Below, piece by piece: positions 16,283 to 25,901 of a stretch of 64,000 nucleotides of DNA. Position numbers and translations under genes: made by a program. This stretch comes from QYOJ01 sp964616825. GTDB taxonomy: Bacteria; Bacteroidota; Bacteroidia; Bacteroidales; FEN-979. Below the pieces are notes generated by a model. That model worked only from the letters and a program-made list of their open reading frames with translations, made no database searches and was not told the DNA's origin. The stretch covers positions 108,364 to 172,363 of the forward strand of contig CAZTSX010000003.1 of NCBI GenBank assembly GCA_964616825.1, given 5' to 3'. How positions within the stretch are numbered: the stretch's first letter is position 1; the number at the start of each line of letters is the position of its first letter.

Positions 16283-18757
16283 ATGCCATTTAGTAAAACA
16301 TTTACTGTAGTAACTCATTGTATTGCAGGCTTAATCGGGTTTCTTTTATTTATTAGCCCTGCATTTGCACAAGACCTAAGCAGGTCGCCTAATAATCAGG
16401 ATTGTCTGGGTGCGATCCCTGTTTGCCAACCCATTTATAGCACAATCGCCTCATATATTGGATGCGGTAATGTTTGTCCCGAAATTCATAATAACAGTGT
16501 ATGTCCACTTTGCATGGACGGAGAGATCAACGATGTGTTTTACATTATCACAGTCCAGACTGATGGTATCCTGAGGTTTACACTGACACCAAATAATTCT
16601 AGTAACGACTACGACTGGTCGGTATTTAACATGACCGAGTCAGATTGTTCACAACTCTATCCGAATGCGGTAGAGCTTCAGGTGAGCTGTAATTCATATG
16701 GAGTATTAGGATATAATGGTCCTACGGGGATCAATACTGCACAGAGTGATAATACTGATTGCAATGGACCAGGTACCACGAATGGTCCCGCGTTCAACAA
16801 AGATCTGGACGTGCTGGCAGGTGAAACCTACCTCATCAACATTAGCAACTGGTCCTCTTCTAACCAGCAAGGGTATTTGCTCGATTTCAGTGGTTCCACA
16901 TCAACCATTTACGATGATATACCCCCTGTGATCGACTCAATTCAGCAAGAGGTTCCCTGTAATGGGACTACTCAACTCTACTTCCGGTTTTCCGAAAATG
17001 TCATGTGCGATGATGTCTTTCATCATGAAGAGAATTTTTCACTGACTGGCCCGGGTGGTACAATTACTATAACAGATGTACTCAGCGAAGATTGCGGAAC
17101 CGGCGCCAGCCAGTCCCCATTTTTTTATCTACAGTTGGATACGGCGGTAAACACAGGTAGTTATACCTTAAGTATCATAGGTGATATTCGTGACCTCTGC
17201 TCCAATATTGCATTGTATGAAAGTTACCCGTTTGAGATCTCCCAGTTGAACGCACCAGTAGCTGGAGCAGGGAATGATACCACTGTTTTTAATGGTGCTG
17301 TTATTACTTTAAACGGCTCTGGTACAAACGGCACACCGCCTCTTTCATTTCACTGGGAACCTGCTAATTTGCTGATAAATCCCAATGTAGAGGACCCCAC
17401 CACGGTACCCATGGGTGGCTCCACAGAATTTACTGTTACGGTCACTGATGGCCTGAATTGTTACGATGAAGATGATGTACTGGTCACGGTCCTGGGAGGT
17501 CCTCTCGGCGTCACTGCTACTGCCACGCCGGGTACGATCTGTCTGGGAGAATCGGTTCAGCTCAATGCAATCGGCTCAGGTGGAAGTGGAGATTATACCT
17601 ACTCCTGGAGTTCCGATCCTCCAGGATTTTCATCTACATTGCCTGACCCGGTCGTCTTTCCAATCGTAAACACCACGTATACTGTTGAGATAGCCGATGG
17701 CTTCAGCACTAACTCAGGTTCTACCTCCGTGACTGTTAATCCCCTTCCGTTAGCTGATGCCGGTCCGGACATCAGTATTCCTTTTGGAACCAACACCACA
17801 CTCACGGGTACAGCTTCCGGAGGATCGGGAAGTTACAGTTGGTGGTGGACATCCACTCCCCCGGGTTTCTCTTCGACCCAGCAGAATCCGGTTACGAATA
17901 ACCTGGAAGAGACGACCATATTCACGTTGATAGTAACAGACCAGATCACTGGATGCGAGAGCATCCAGGACGAAGTCCTTGTTACAGTGACAGGAAGTCA
18001 GCTGGTGGTGAATCCAATCGCATTTCCTCCGATCATCTGCCAGGGGAGCTCTGTCCAGCTGCTACCGATGACAGGCGGAGGTACAGGTAACTATACCTAC
18101 TTATGGACCTCACTCCCAGTTGGATTTAATTCAACAGAGGCCAGTCCAGTAATCTCACCGATGCAGACAACATCCTATTTCCTTACGGTGAGTGATGGTT
18201 ACAACCAGGCCAGCGGATCCGTCAATGTGATTGTCAATCCTGTTCCTCAGATCCATCTGGGACCAGCAGATACGAACGTATGCATATACGATACCGTGTT
18301 GCTCGATGCCGGAAATCCCGGTTCGACTTACTACTGGTCGAATGGCGCCACCAGTTCGACCATCCAGGTTGGCTCAGCCGGAATCGGGTACGAGGTGCAA
18401 ACATACTCTGTCAATGTGATTAATGAATATGGCTGTATTGATTCGGCATCGATCAATGTCATCTTCTCCTTTGCCGCCTGTACAGGCATTGATGAGACCA
18501 TCATGGGCATGGATCTGATGCTTTTTCCCAATCCTACCTCAGGGGAGTTGACTCTCTCATTGAAACCGGTAAAGGAGCGCATTGTTTTTTCATTCATGAC
18601 GCTATATGGACAAGAGGTCATCCGGGAGGTCATTGATCCGGGGCACATTTCAATTTTCGAGAAACGGTACAACTTCTCCAGGTTGCCTAAAGGGATATAC
18701 CTCGTTGAAATCACCGGAGAGCATCAATCCGTAATCCGGAAAATCATTCTGAAATAG
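16283..18757 (+). CDS. Secreted T9SS type A cargo protein with PKD/SprB-like repeats
   Basis: 824 aa from ATG 16283 (an upstream in-frame start at 16238 lies within lutA). Signal peptide ending FISPAFAQ. A Cys-rich N-terminal region (about residues 20-210) is followed by an Ig-like segment and three repeats of about 95-100 aa containing SGGSGDYTYSWSSDPPGFSS-type motifs, as in PKD/SprB repeats of gliding adhesins. The C-terminal 75 residues form a type A sorting domain (FPNPTSGELTLSL ... LPKGIYLVEI). Such proteins are exported by the T9SS and anchored to, or released from, the surface. The last 300 residues are a close paralogue of the protein at 19254-21503. No catalytic domain recognised. 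Confidence 0.85.
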   Translation: MPFSKTFTVVTHCIAGLIGFLLFISPAFAQDLSRSPNNQDCLGAIPVCQPIYSTIASYIGCGNVCPEIHNNSVCPLCMDGEINDVFYIITVQTDGILRFTLTPNNSSNDYDWSVFNMTESDCSQLYPNAVELQVSCNSYGVLGYNGPTGINTAQSDNTDCNGPGTTNGPAFNKDLDVLAGETYLINISNWSSSNQQGYLLDFSGSTSTIYDDIPPVIDSIQQEVPCNGTTQLYFRFSENVMCDDVFHHEENFSLTGPGGTITITDVLSEDCGTGASQSPFFYLQLDTAVNTGSYTLSIIGDIRDLCSNIALYESYPFEISQLNAPVAGAGNDTTVFNGAVITLNGSGTNGTPPLSFHWEPANLLINPNVEDPTTVPMGGSTEFTVTVTDGLNCYDEDDVLVTVLGGPLGVTATATPGTICLGESVQLNAIGSGGSGDYTYSWSSDPPGFSSTLPDPVVFPIVNTTYTVEIADGFSTNSGSTSVTVNPLPLADAGPDISIPFGTNTTLTGTASGGSGSYSWWWTSTPPGFSSTQQNPVTNNLEETTIFTLIVTDQITGCESIQDEVLVTVTGSQLVVNPIAFPPIICQGSSVQLLPMTGGGTGNYTYLWTSLPVGFNSTEASPVISPMQTTSYFLTVSDGYNQASGSVNVIVNPVPQIHLGPADTNVCIYDTVLLDAGNPGSTYYWSNGATSSTIQVGSAGIGYEVQTYSVNVINEYGCIDSASINVIFSFAACTGIDETIMGMDLMLFPNPTSGELTLSLKPVKERIVFSFMTLYGQEVIREVIDPGHISIFEKRYNFSRLPKGIYLVEITGEHQSVIRKIILK

Positions 18758-18778
18758 AATAACAGAGAGAGAATTCAT

Positions 18779-19267
18779 ATGAAACATAAAAGCTTTATTT
18801 ATACTCGTTTTTTTCTCTTACTCTTTTTCCTTGCTTCATCAGGACTAATAGTTGCTCAACAAGAGTCCGAACCGTGGGTTGCGCCGTCAGACCCTGACTT
18901 CAGGGCGAAATATGCAGGTGTTGAGTTCGGAGAGACCATCGCTGTAAAGGTTATTGAAAGTCAAACCAAGAATTATTTCATCGTTGATCTGACAAAATTT
19001 AATTCGCGATTTGAGAAGATCTGGTACCTCAACCTTATATTTAAAGAGGAAAAAATCGTAAACATTGATCCTGATATTGCGAATGATCGACTATGGTTTC
19101 AGGCTAACAGGAAATATGATGAATCAGATGTGCTTGAACTTTTTACCCTGCTAAAAGAGAAAACGGATCAGGTCTCGCTGAAGATGACATTACAGGAGAA
19201 GGAGGAGTGGATGATAAAGAATGATAAGTATCAACAAAGGAACATGAGGTCGTATGAAGAGAAGTAA
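18779..19267 (+). CDS. Small secreted protein of unknown function
   Basis: 162 aa. Signal peptide (Phe/Leu-rich core ending GLIVAQQ). The mature part is mixed alpha/beta with a charged, helical C-terminus and no Cys. I recognise no family. It lies 21 bp after one T9SS cargo gene and overlaps the next by 14 bp, so it is translationally coupled to them and probably periplasmic or outer-membrane associated. A chaperone or accessory of the flanking cargo proteins would be a guess only. Confidence 0.65.
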   Translation: MKHKSFIYTRFFLLLFFLASSGLIVAQQESEPWVAPSDPDFRAKYAGVEFGETIAVKVIESQTKNYFIVDLTKFNSRFEKIWYLNLIFKEEKIVNIDPDIANDRLWFQANRKYDESDVLELFTLLKEKTDQVSLKMTLQEKEEWMIKNDKYQQRNMRSYEEK

Positions 19268-21503
19268 ATTTGTGTTTTTCATTGTCACGGGTTTATTTGC
19301 CTGGCTCTGTACTCAATTACATGCGCAGAATAATCTTTGCGAGGATGCCGACCCTTTTTGTACAGGATCCATCTACACCTTTCCAGCTGGCGTGAATGCA
19401 GGCTACGGGCAGCAAGGGCCTGATTACAACTGCCTGTTAACAACCCCTAATCCGGCCTGGTATTACATGATGATTGACGATCCGGGGAGCATCAGTATTT
19501 ACATGTACAGTACACCACTGAGAGATATCGACTTCTGTTGCTGGGGGCCATTTCCATCTAAAGATTGTTGCAACGATCTCACAGGAGCCAAAGTAGTAGA
19601 TTGCAGTTATTCACCCAACCCAACGGAGACATGCTATATCCCAAACGGCCAGACGGGAGAGTATTACATGCTGGTTATTACCAATTATTCAAATCAAGCG
19701 TGCGATATCACATTCTCACAGACTGGGGGTTCGGGCTCTACCGACTGCACCATTCTGCCTCCTCCAGCAACCAATAATAGTCCGATTTGTTCGGGTCAAA
19801 CCCTTCAACTATCTGCTGAAGACGTTAACAATGCAGAGTATAACTGGTGGGGACCTGATAATTTCACATCAAGCGAGCAGAATCCCACGATCCCAAATGC
19901 GACACCTGTCAATGCCGGCGACTATTTTTTGACAATCATGGTAAATGGCCAGCCCAGTGCTGATACAAGTATGACAACAGCGTATATCTATGAACCAGAA
20001 GCCGATGCCGGGAATGATACTACTATTGCCAACGGCGTTTATGCCATTTTGCATGGGAGTTGCACTAACGGTAGTGGCTCATACAATTATCACTGGGAAC
20101 CTGCCAATCTACTGGTCGATCCGAATTTGCAGCATGCGCAAACGGTGAACCTCTTCTCTACAACCCTGTTTACCCTGGAAGTGACGGATGATTCTGCTGC
20201 CTGCCAGTCCACTGACCTGGTAACCGTAACAATTGAAGGGGGTGTGCTGGCAGTGAATGCTGTTGCAACTCCTTCTTCGATCTGTCTTGGGGCTACATCG
20301 CAACTAACAGCGATCGGTTCTGGTGGGTCGGGAACCTATTCCTATGAATGGACCGGTCCTGGAGGCTTTTACTCTACCCTGCAAAATCCGACTGTTCAAC
20401 CTTCCGAAACCTCAATATACACAGTGACTGTCAATGATGGGTATAACACCGCCTCTTCCCAGGTAACGGTGACAGTGCTTCCGCTGCCTATTGCTGATGC
20501 AGGGCCAGACCAAAGCATCCCTTATGGTACATATACCTACCTCTCAGGATCGGTGACCGGTGGTGGCTCAACCAACTACTTTTTTGAATGGTCACCTATT
20601 GATAAACTTATTAATGCGAACGTACAAAATCCTCAGACAGTCAACCTCGAAAGTACGACGGTCTTCTCCATGGTTGTAACGGATCTGGCAACCAATTGTG
20701 TAAGTAACAACCCAGCGAATGTAACAATCGATGTCACCGGAGGATCGCTGAGTGTGAATCCGGTAGCAACTCCTGACCGGATCTGCAATGGGGATACCAC
20801 ACACTTATATGCTTCAGCTGGTGGCGGGAATGTTGGTTTCTACGAGTATACATGGTCTTCGGATCCTCCGGGTTTTACTTCTTCCGAGCCGGATCCCTAT
20901 GTGCATCCGGTAGTCACCACAACCTATACTGTATCTGTGTACGATGGATTCAATACGACTACAGGAAGCACAACCGTGAACATTCATCCACAGCCATTTA
21001 TCTACCTTGGCCCACCGGATACAACCGTTTGCATCTATGATACGGTTGTGCTGAATGCCCAAAATCCGGGAGCTTCTTACCTCTGGTCGAACGGAGCGAC
21101 TACACGGACAATCCATGTAGGAACCACCGGCATCGGGTATGATGTGCAAACCTACTCGGTGGAGGTAACAAATGAGTTTGGATGCACATCAACAGGCACC
21201 ATCAATGTGATTTACTCGTTTGAAGCCTGTTTAGGCATCGGCGAACTGTCATTGCCACGAATTCAGATCTATCCAAATCCAACCAGCGGCATGGTCATCT
21301 TGAACAGGGGTGAAGTTCCCGATGAAGGTAAATTGCATATCCTCAATATCTATGGTAAGCAGATGATTGAACTCATCATACCCAGATTGACTTCCGGAAC
21401 AGAGGAGATGGAGATCAACCTGTCTGAGCTTCCAGCAGGTGTATATCTTCTGAAGCTGGAGACAACTCAAGGAGTTTTAACTCAAAAACTAATTGTCAGA
21501 TAG
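19254..21503 (+). CDS. Secreted T9SS type A cargo protein with PKD/SprB-like repeats (paralogue)
   Basis: 749 aa. Signal peptide ending CTQLHAQ. A Cys-rich N-terminal domain (about residues 25-165), an Ig-like segment, then three PKD/SprB-like repeats with GSGGSGTYSYEWTGPGGF-type motifs. Near the C-terminus TTVCIYDTVVLNAQNPG is nearly the same as the segment of the 16283 protein. A type A sorting domain ends the chain (IYPNPTSGMVIL ... LPAGVYLLKLE). Overlaps the small secreted protein by 14 bp and abuts the next gene. Probably arose by tandem duplication. Confidence 0.85.
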   Translation: MKRSKFVFFIVTGLFAWLCTQLHAQNNLCEDADPFCTGSIYTFPAGVNAGYGQQGPDYNCLLTTPNPAWYYMMIDDPGSISIYMYSTPLRDIDFCCWGPFPSKDCCNDLTGAKVVDCSYSPNPTETCYIPNGQTGEYYMLVITNYSNQACDITFSQTGGSGSTDCTILPPPATNNSPICSGQTLQLSAEDVNNAEYNWWGPDNFTSSEQNPTIPNATPVNAGDYFLTIMVNGQPSADTSMTTAYIYEPEADAGNDTTIANGVYAILHGSCTNGSGSYNYHWEPANLLVDPNLQHAQTVNLFSTTLFTLEVTDDSAACQSTDLVTVTIEGGVLAVNAVATPSSICLGATSQLTAIGSGGSGTYSYEWTGPGGFYSTLQNPTVQPSETSIYTVTVNDGYNTASSQVTVTVLPLPIADAGPDQSIPYGTYTYLSGSVTGGGSTNYFFEWSPIDKLINANVQNPQTVNLESTTVFSMVVTDLATNCVSNNPANVTIDVTGGSLSVNPVATPDRICNGDTTHLYASAGGGNVGFYEYTWSSDPPGFTSSEPDPYVHPVVTTTYTVSVYDGFNTTTGSTTVNIHPQPFIYLGPPDTTVCIYDTVVLNAQNPGASYLWSNGATTRTIHVGTTGIGYDVQTYSVEVTNEFGCTSTGTINVIYSFEACLGIGELSLPRIQIYPNPTSGMVILNRGEVPDEGKLHILNIYGKQMIELIIPRLTSGTEEMEINLSELPAGVYLLKLETTQGVLTQKLIVR

Positions 21504-23477
21504 ATGGGTAGAGGCCGGTTTTTTATCTGTTCAATGATCCTGGTATGGGTTCTTCTTATCCCAATGCGAACTTCTGCACAACGATCTATCTTTACACCTC
21601 CCGAGAAATCAAACTGCCCCCGTTCTCAAAAGCAGGCAGATATCTGGTATTTCGGAGAGCATGCCGGAATTGATTTTACATCCGGATCAGCAACCATACT
21701 TACCAATCAGGATGTGATGACAGCTTACAAAGCCAGCTCGGTCATGTGTGACAGCGTGGGGAACATGCTCTTCTTTTCCAACGGAAGAAAAGTATGGGAC
21801 AGATCGTTTAACCTGATGCCGGGAGCAACTGAGCTAGCAGGTAATGTGGGCGTTACGCAACCCTGCATAATCGTTCCCCGCCCCGGCGAGGATAGTATTT
21901 ACTATCTTTTTACTGTGGATGTGCTGGCATTCATGCCGGATAATTCGTATACCACCAGTGGGATTAACTTCACACTGATAGATATGAAAAAGCGTGGAGG
22001 GATGGGAGAGGCTGTAACCTATATTAACAGCCCACTACTTTCTCCTGCCTGCCAGAAAATAACGGCGGTCAGGCATGCGAATGAGAAAGATATCTGGGTG
22101 ATCGCACATAAGTGGGATTCGGATGAGTTTTATGCATGGCTGGTACACCAGGGTGGGATGAGTGATCCGGTGATCAGCTCGACAGGCAGTATCCAGGGAG
22201 GTGGATATGCCGACCAGGTGAATGCCATTGGCTATATGAAAGCTGCTCCAAGCGGGAACCAACTTGCCCTGGCAGTTACCGGATCCGACAATATTGAGCT
22301 GTTTAGCTTTGATAAAGCGACCGGGGAGATCATGTTTACAGAATCGTATACCACCCAGATCAGCGGAATCAGTCCTTATGGCATCGCTTTCTCTCCCGAT
22401 AGCCGGAAACTCTATGCTTCACTGCTGCAGATTGTAGGGAACGGCCCGCCGTCGACACCATCATATATCCTCCAGTTCGACCTGGATGTCGGGTTGGCCA
22501 ACCCGGTTGTCATCGATTCAGCAGCGGGGATCAGATTAGGGGCCTTGCAACTTGCTACAGATGGCCGGATTTATATCTCACGGACTGTTAACCTTCTCAT
22601 TAAGCGGGATTCACTGGATGTGATCTACAACCCAACCCGTCCGGGACTCGAATGCAACTACAACAAGTTGGAAAACCTTCCGGGCAGCCGGTTTTCGCTG
22701 GGGAGCAGAGCGGCCATCTACAGTCTTCCCAATGTGGTCCAGAGTTATGTGGATATCCCTGTGTTTACCTATGACAGCTGCTGTTACCTGGATGCCACCC
22801 AATTTCATATCACCAATCATGCCAACATCGATGAGGTCTCCTGGGATTTTGGAGACGGAGGATCATCAAGCGATATGGATCCGGTGCATGGATATGCACA
22901 GCCGGGATCCTATACAGTTACGCTGACCGAAACATTCAACGGTCAAACCTTTATTGATACGGGTACCATCGTGATCCATGATTTACCTCAGATCGAATTG
23001 GGCGATACCATTATGCTATACTCCGGAGCCACAGTCAATATCTATGCAACACCAGATATGCAGTCATATTGGTGGTCAACACAGTATACCGGGCCTGTTC
23101 TGCAGGTTGAAAGCCAGGGCGATTACTGGGTGGAGGTCAAAGACTGGAATTGTTGTACCAACACCGATTCTGTCTATGTGAAAGTGTTTGAGTATTTCAT
23201 CCCCAATGCGTTTACACCCAATGGCGACGGATTGAATGATCAGTTCCGGGTTGTAGGGTTATATAGGAATATCACGTTTGAAATGTACATTTACAGTCGT
23301 TGGGGACAACTGGTTTTCCAGTCGGACGATATCGACCAGGGATGGGACGGAAGCTATAAAAACAAGATAGCAGAAGCCGATACCTATGTCTGGGTTGTCC
23401 ATGTTGATTTTCTTGGAGAAGATATCAGAACCAACGGTGATGTTATACTTAAAGGAACCGTTACACTGATAAGATGA
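21504..23477 (+). CDS. Secreted protein with beta-propeller-like region, PKD domain and T9SS type B (CHU_C) domain
   Basis: 657 aa, ATG directly after the preceding stop. Signal peptide ending RTSAQ. Residues about 40-400 look like a repeated-blade (propeller-type) domain (WYFGEHAGIDFTSG ... SPYGIAFSPDSRKLYAS), followed by a PKD domain (WDFGDGGSSSD) at about residue 445. The last 90 residues are the gliding-motility-associated C-terminal (type B sorting) domain with PNAFTPNGDGLNDQF and WDGSYKN. Type B domains are thought to depend on dedicated PorP/SprF partners, often encoded next door; none is seen here. Confidence 0.87.
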   Translation: MGRGRFFICSMILVWVLLIPMRTSAQRSIFTPPEKSNCPRSQKQADIWYFGEHAGIDFTSGSATILTNQDVMTAYKASSVMCDSVGNMLFFSNGRKVWDRSFNLMPGATELAGNVGVTQPCIIVPRPGEDSIYYLFTVDVLAFMPDNSYTTSGINFTLIDMKKRGGMGEAVTYINSPLLSPACQKITAVRHANEKDIWVIAHKWDSDEFYAWLVHQGGMSDPVISSTGSIQGGGYADQVNAIGYMKAAPSGNQLALAVTGSDNIELFSFDKATGEIMFTESYTTQISGISPYGIAFSPDSRKLYASLLQIVGNGPPSTPSYILQFDLDVGLANPVVIDSAAGIRLGALQLATDGRIYISRTVNLLIKRDSLDVIYNPTRPGLECNYNKLENLPGSRFSLGSRAAIYSLPNVVQSYVDIPVFTYDSCCYLDATQFHITNHANIDEVSWDFGDGGSSSDMDPVHGYAQPGSYTVTLTETFNGQTFIDTGTIVIHDLPQIELGDTIMLYSGATVNIYATPDMQSYWWSTQYTGPVLQVESQGDYWVEVKDWNCCTNTDSVYVKVFEYFIPNAFTPNGDGLNDQFRVVGLYRNITFEMYIYSRWGQLVFQSDDIDQGWDGSYKNKIAEADTYVWVVHVDFLGEDIRTNGDVILKGTVTLIR

Positions 23478-25627
23478 GTAGTGAAACCTATGCTGAAGTC
23501 ATTGCTGCCGAACTTGGTATAGCTGTAGCATTTGTCCGGAATACCATTTCTTTACTGGAGGGCGGGGCAACGATTCCCTTTATTGCACGATACCGGAAAG
23601 AGATGACGGGCAGCATGGACGAGATGGTGATCACCGGAGTGCGTGATCGTTTGCAGCAGCTGAAAGATCTGGATGCCCGCCGTAACACGATTCTGAAATC
23701 TCTTCGCGACCAGGAGAAACTTACGGATGAATTGGAACGGACGGTTGAAAAAGCTTCTACCATGGCAGAACTGGAGGATATTTATCTGCCTTATAAGCCA
23801 AAACGGAAAACCAGGGCAAGCATGGCCAGAGAGAAAGGGTTGGAGCCTCTGGCCAAGGTCGTCATGACTCAGCAGTATGACGATATTGATATCAGGGCAG
23901 AGGAGTTTGTTGATCCGGAGAAGGGTGTGGAGGATGTGAAAGAGGCGCTGAAAGGTGCCAGTGATATAATTGCAGAATGGGTTAACGAGCATGGTTATGC
24001 CCGGAAACGGATCCGACACCTTTTTCAACGTGATTCTGTAGTTACTTCCAAAGTAGTCAAAGGGAAAGAGGAGGAAGGGGTCAAGTACAAGACCTATTTC
24101 AACACCCATGAGTTGTTGTGGAAAGCGCCTTCACACAGGGTGCTGGCTATCCTTCGGGGGGAGAAAGAGGGATTCCTCAGGGTGAGTGTCGATGTGGAGG
24201 ATGACAGGGGGCAGAAGATCCTTGAGAAGATATTCGTGAAGGAGAACAATGCCTCTTCTGATCTGGTTAAACGTGCCATTGAGGATTGCACCAAACGACT
24301 TCTCTATCCATCCATGGAGACAGAGATGCGACACTGGATCAAGGAGAAAGCTGATGAAGAGGCAATCCGGGTTTTTACAGAGAATATGCGGCAGTTGCTA
24401 ATGGCGCCACCACTTGGCCAGAAACGGGTGCTTGCAATTGATCCGGGATTCAGGACCGGTTGCAAGGTCGTTTGTTTGGATGCACAGGGAAAGTTATTAC
24501 ATAATGAAACCATCTATCCGCATCCGCCCCAGAACGAGGTAAAGGAGTCGATCAACAAAATTAAATCATTGGTCAACGCCTACAAGATTGAGGCAATCGC
24601 TATCGGGAACGGTACGGCTGGCCGGGAGACCGAACGACTGATCCGTTCTGTCCGGTTTGATTCCGACCTGATTGCCCTGGTGGTGAATGAGAGTGGAGCT
24701 TCGGTTTATTCAGCCAGTTCACTTGCACGAAAGGAATTTCCAGATTATGATGTGACTGTAAGAGGCTCTGTGAGCATTGGCCGCAGGCTCATGGATCCCC
24801 TTGCCGAGCTGGTCAAAATCGATCCGAAATCTATCGGTGTGGGGCAGTATCAACACGATGTGGATCAGACGGCACTGCAGCAAAGTTTGGCCGATACCGT
24901 CGAGAGTTGTGTGAACCAGGTAGGGGTTGAGGTTAACACAGCCAGCGAACAACTACTGACTTTCGTCTCCGGTGTAGGCCCAAATCTGGCAAAAAACATC
25001 GTCGCATACAGGGATGAAAACGGGCCATTCTCTTCACGGAATGAATTCAAGAAGGTCACGCGGTTTGGCGAAAAAGCCTTCGAGCAGGCTGCCGGATTCT
25101 TACGTATCCGGGATGCTAAAAACCAGCTTGACGGGAGTGCCGTTCATCCGGAGAGTTATCATGTGGTTGGCCTGATGACGAAGAGATTGCATTGTGCGAT
25201 TTCCGATCTGATTGAGAAATCAGACTTGAGAACACAAATCAAACTTGAGGAATATGTAACCGAAACGACCGGGCTGCCTACCTTAGAAGATATTGTGACC
25301 GAACTGGCCAAACCGGGACGGGATCCCCGGAAGAAGTTTGAGATCTTTGAATTCGCGAAAAATATTCACTCCATCAACGACCTCCATCCGGGCATGAAAC
25401 TTCCTGGCATCGTAACCAACATCACAGCGTTTGGCGCTTTTGTTGACCTTGGTGTGCATCAGGATGGTCTGGTTCATATAAGTCAGATGGCTGATAAATT
25501 TGTTCGTGATCCGAACGACATTGTGAAGTTAAACCAGAAGGTGATGGTGGAGGTGAAGGATGTTGACATCAACCGGAAACGGATTCAGCTTTCGATGAAG
25601 GGGCTGAATAATAACGGGGAGAGTTAG
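23474..25627 (+). CDS. tex: Tex-family S1 RNA-binding transcription accessory protein
   Basis: 717 aa, complete. Domain order is that of Tex: N-terminal helical part, YqgF/RNase-H-like domain with RVLAIDPGFRTGCKVV at about residue 317, helix-hairpin-helix region (SGVGPNLAKNIVAYRDENG at about residue 496), and a C-terminal S1 domain (GIVTNITAFGAFVDLGVHQD) at about 640-710. It binds nucleic acid and is linked to transcription and RNA quality control. ATGA overlap with the upstream T9SS gene. The stop codon lies in a heptamer array just before the first N gap. Confidence 0.95.
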   Translation: MSSETYAEVIAAELGIAVAFVRNTISLLEGGATIPFIARYRKEMTGSMDEMVITGVRDRLQQLKDLDARRNTILKSLRDQEKLTDELERTVEKASTMAELEDIYLPYKPKRKTRASMAREKGLEPLAKVVMTQQYDDIDIRAEEFVDPEKGVEDVKEALKGASDIIAEWVNEHGYARKRIRHLFQRDSVVTSKVVKGKEEEGVKYKTYFNTHELLWKAPSHRVLAILRGEKEGFLRVSVDVEDDRGQKILEKIFVKENNASSDLVKRAIEDCTKRLLYPSMETEMRHWIKEKADEEAIRVFTENMRQLLMAPPLGQKRVLAIDPGFRTGCKVVCLDAQGKLLHNETIYPHPPQNEVKESINKIKSLVNAYKIEAIAIGNGTAGRETERLIRSVRFDSDLIALVVNESGASVYSASSLARKEFPDYDVTVRGSVSIGRRLMDPLAELVKIDPKSIGVGQYQHDVDQTALQQSLADTVESCVNQVGVEVNTASEQLLTFVSGVGPNLAKNIVAYRDENGPFSSRNEFKKVTRFGEKAFEQAAGFLRIRDAKNQLDGSAVHPESYHVVGLMTKRLHCAISDLIEKSDLRTQIKLEEYVTETTGLPTLEDIVTELAKPGRDPRKKFEIFEFAKNIHSINDLHPGMKLPGIVTNITAFGAFVDLGVHQDGLVHISQMADKFVRDPNDIVKLNQKVMVEVKDVDINRKRIQLSMKGLNNNGES

Positions 25628-25812
25628 GCGTTAGTAAGGACGTAGGGAAGTATGGAGNNNNNNNNNNNNNNNNNNNNNNNNNNNNNNNNNNNNNNNNNNN
25701 NNNNNNNNNNNNNNNNNNNNNNNNNNNNNNNNNNNNNNNNNNNNNNNNNNNNNNNNNGCTGAATAATAACGGGGAGAGTTAGGCGTTAGTAAGGACGTAG
25801 GGAAGTATGGAG
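25603..25812. other. Assembly gap (100 N) with 55-bp identical flanks
   Basis: Ns fill 25658-25757, exactly 100. The 55 bases before the gap (25603-25657) are identical to the 55 after it (25758-25812). This means two contigs overlapping by one 55-mer were scaffolded instead of merged, so the true gap is probably zero or a few repeat units. The second copy of the tex 3' end is an artefact. Confidence 0.93.
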
Positions 25813-25897
25813 GTAGGACGTGAGATGTAAGACGTGAGATGTAAGAGGTGATGTGTTTCTTGAACCTTGAGTCTTGAACTTTGAATCTGAAAATTGA
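25779..25897. repeat. In-phase 7-bp tandem array, 17 units, between tex and the OMP gene
   Basis: From the tex stop codon (second contig copy) to 4 bp before the OMP ATG, the DNA divides into 17 consecutive 7-bp units. The middle ones are alternating TGAGATG and TAAGACG; the last six are variants of AACCTTG. The array fills the whole intergenic space. The linker TTTCTTGAACC recurs in the array at 57266-57342. Confidence 0.8.
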
Positions 25898-25901
25898 ACA
25901 A

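Noticed and set aside
25603..25812. 55-bp direct repeats as a mobile-element target duplication
   Set aside because: The copies directly abut 100 Ns and the same length recurs at the other gap, so an assembler k-mer overlap explains both.
25779..25897. CRISPR array
   Set aside because: Units are 7 bp, contiguous and degenerate; there are no spacers of 25-40 bp and no cas genes.
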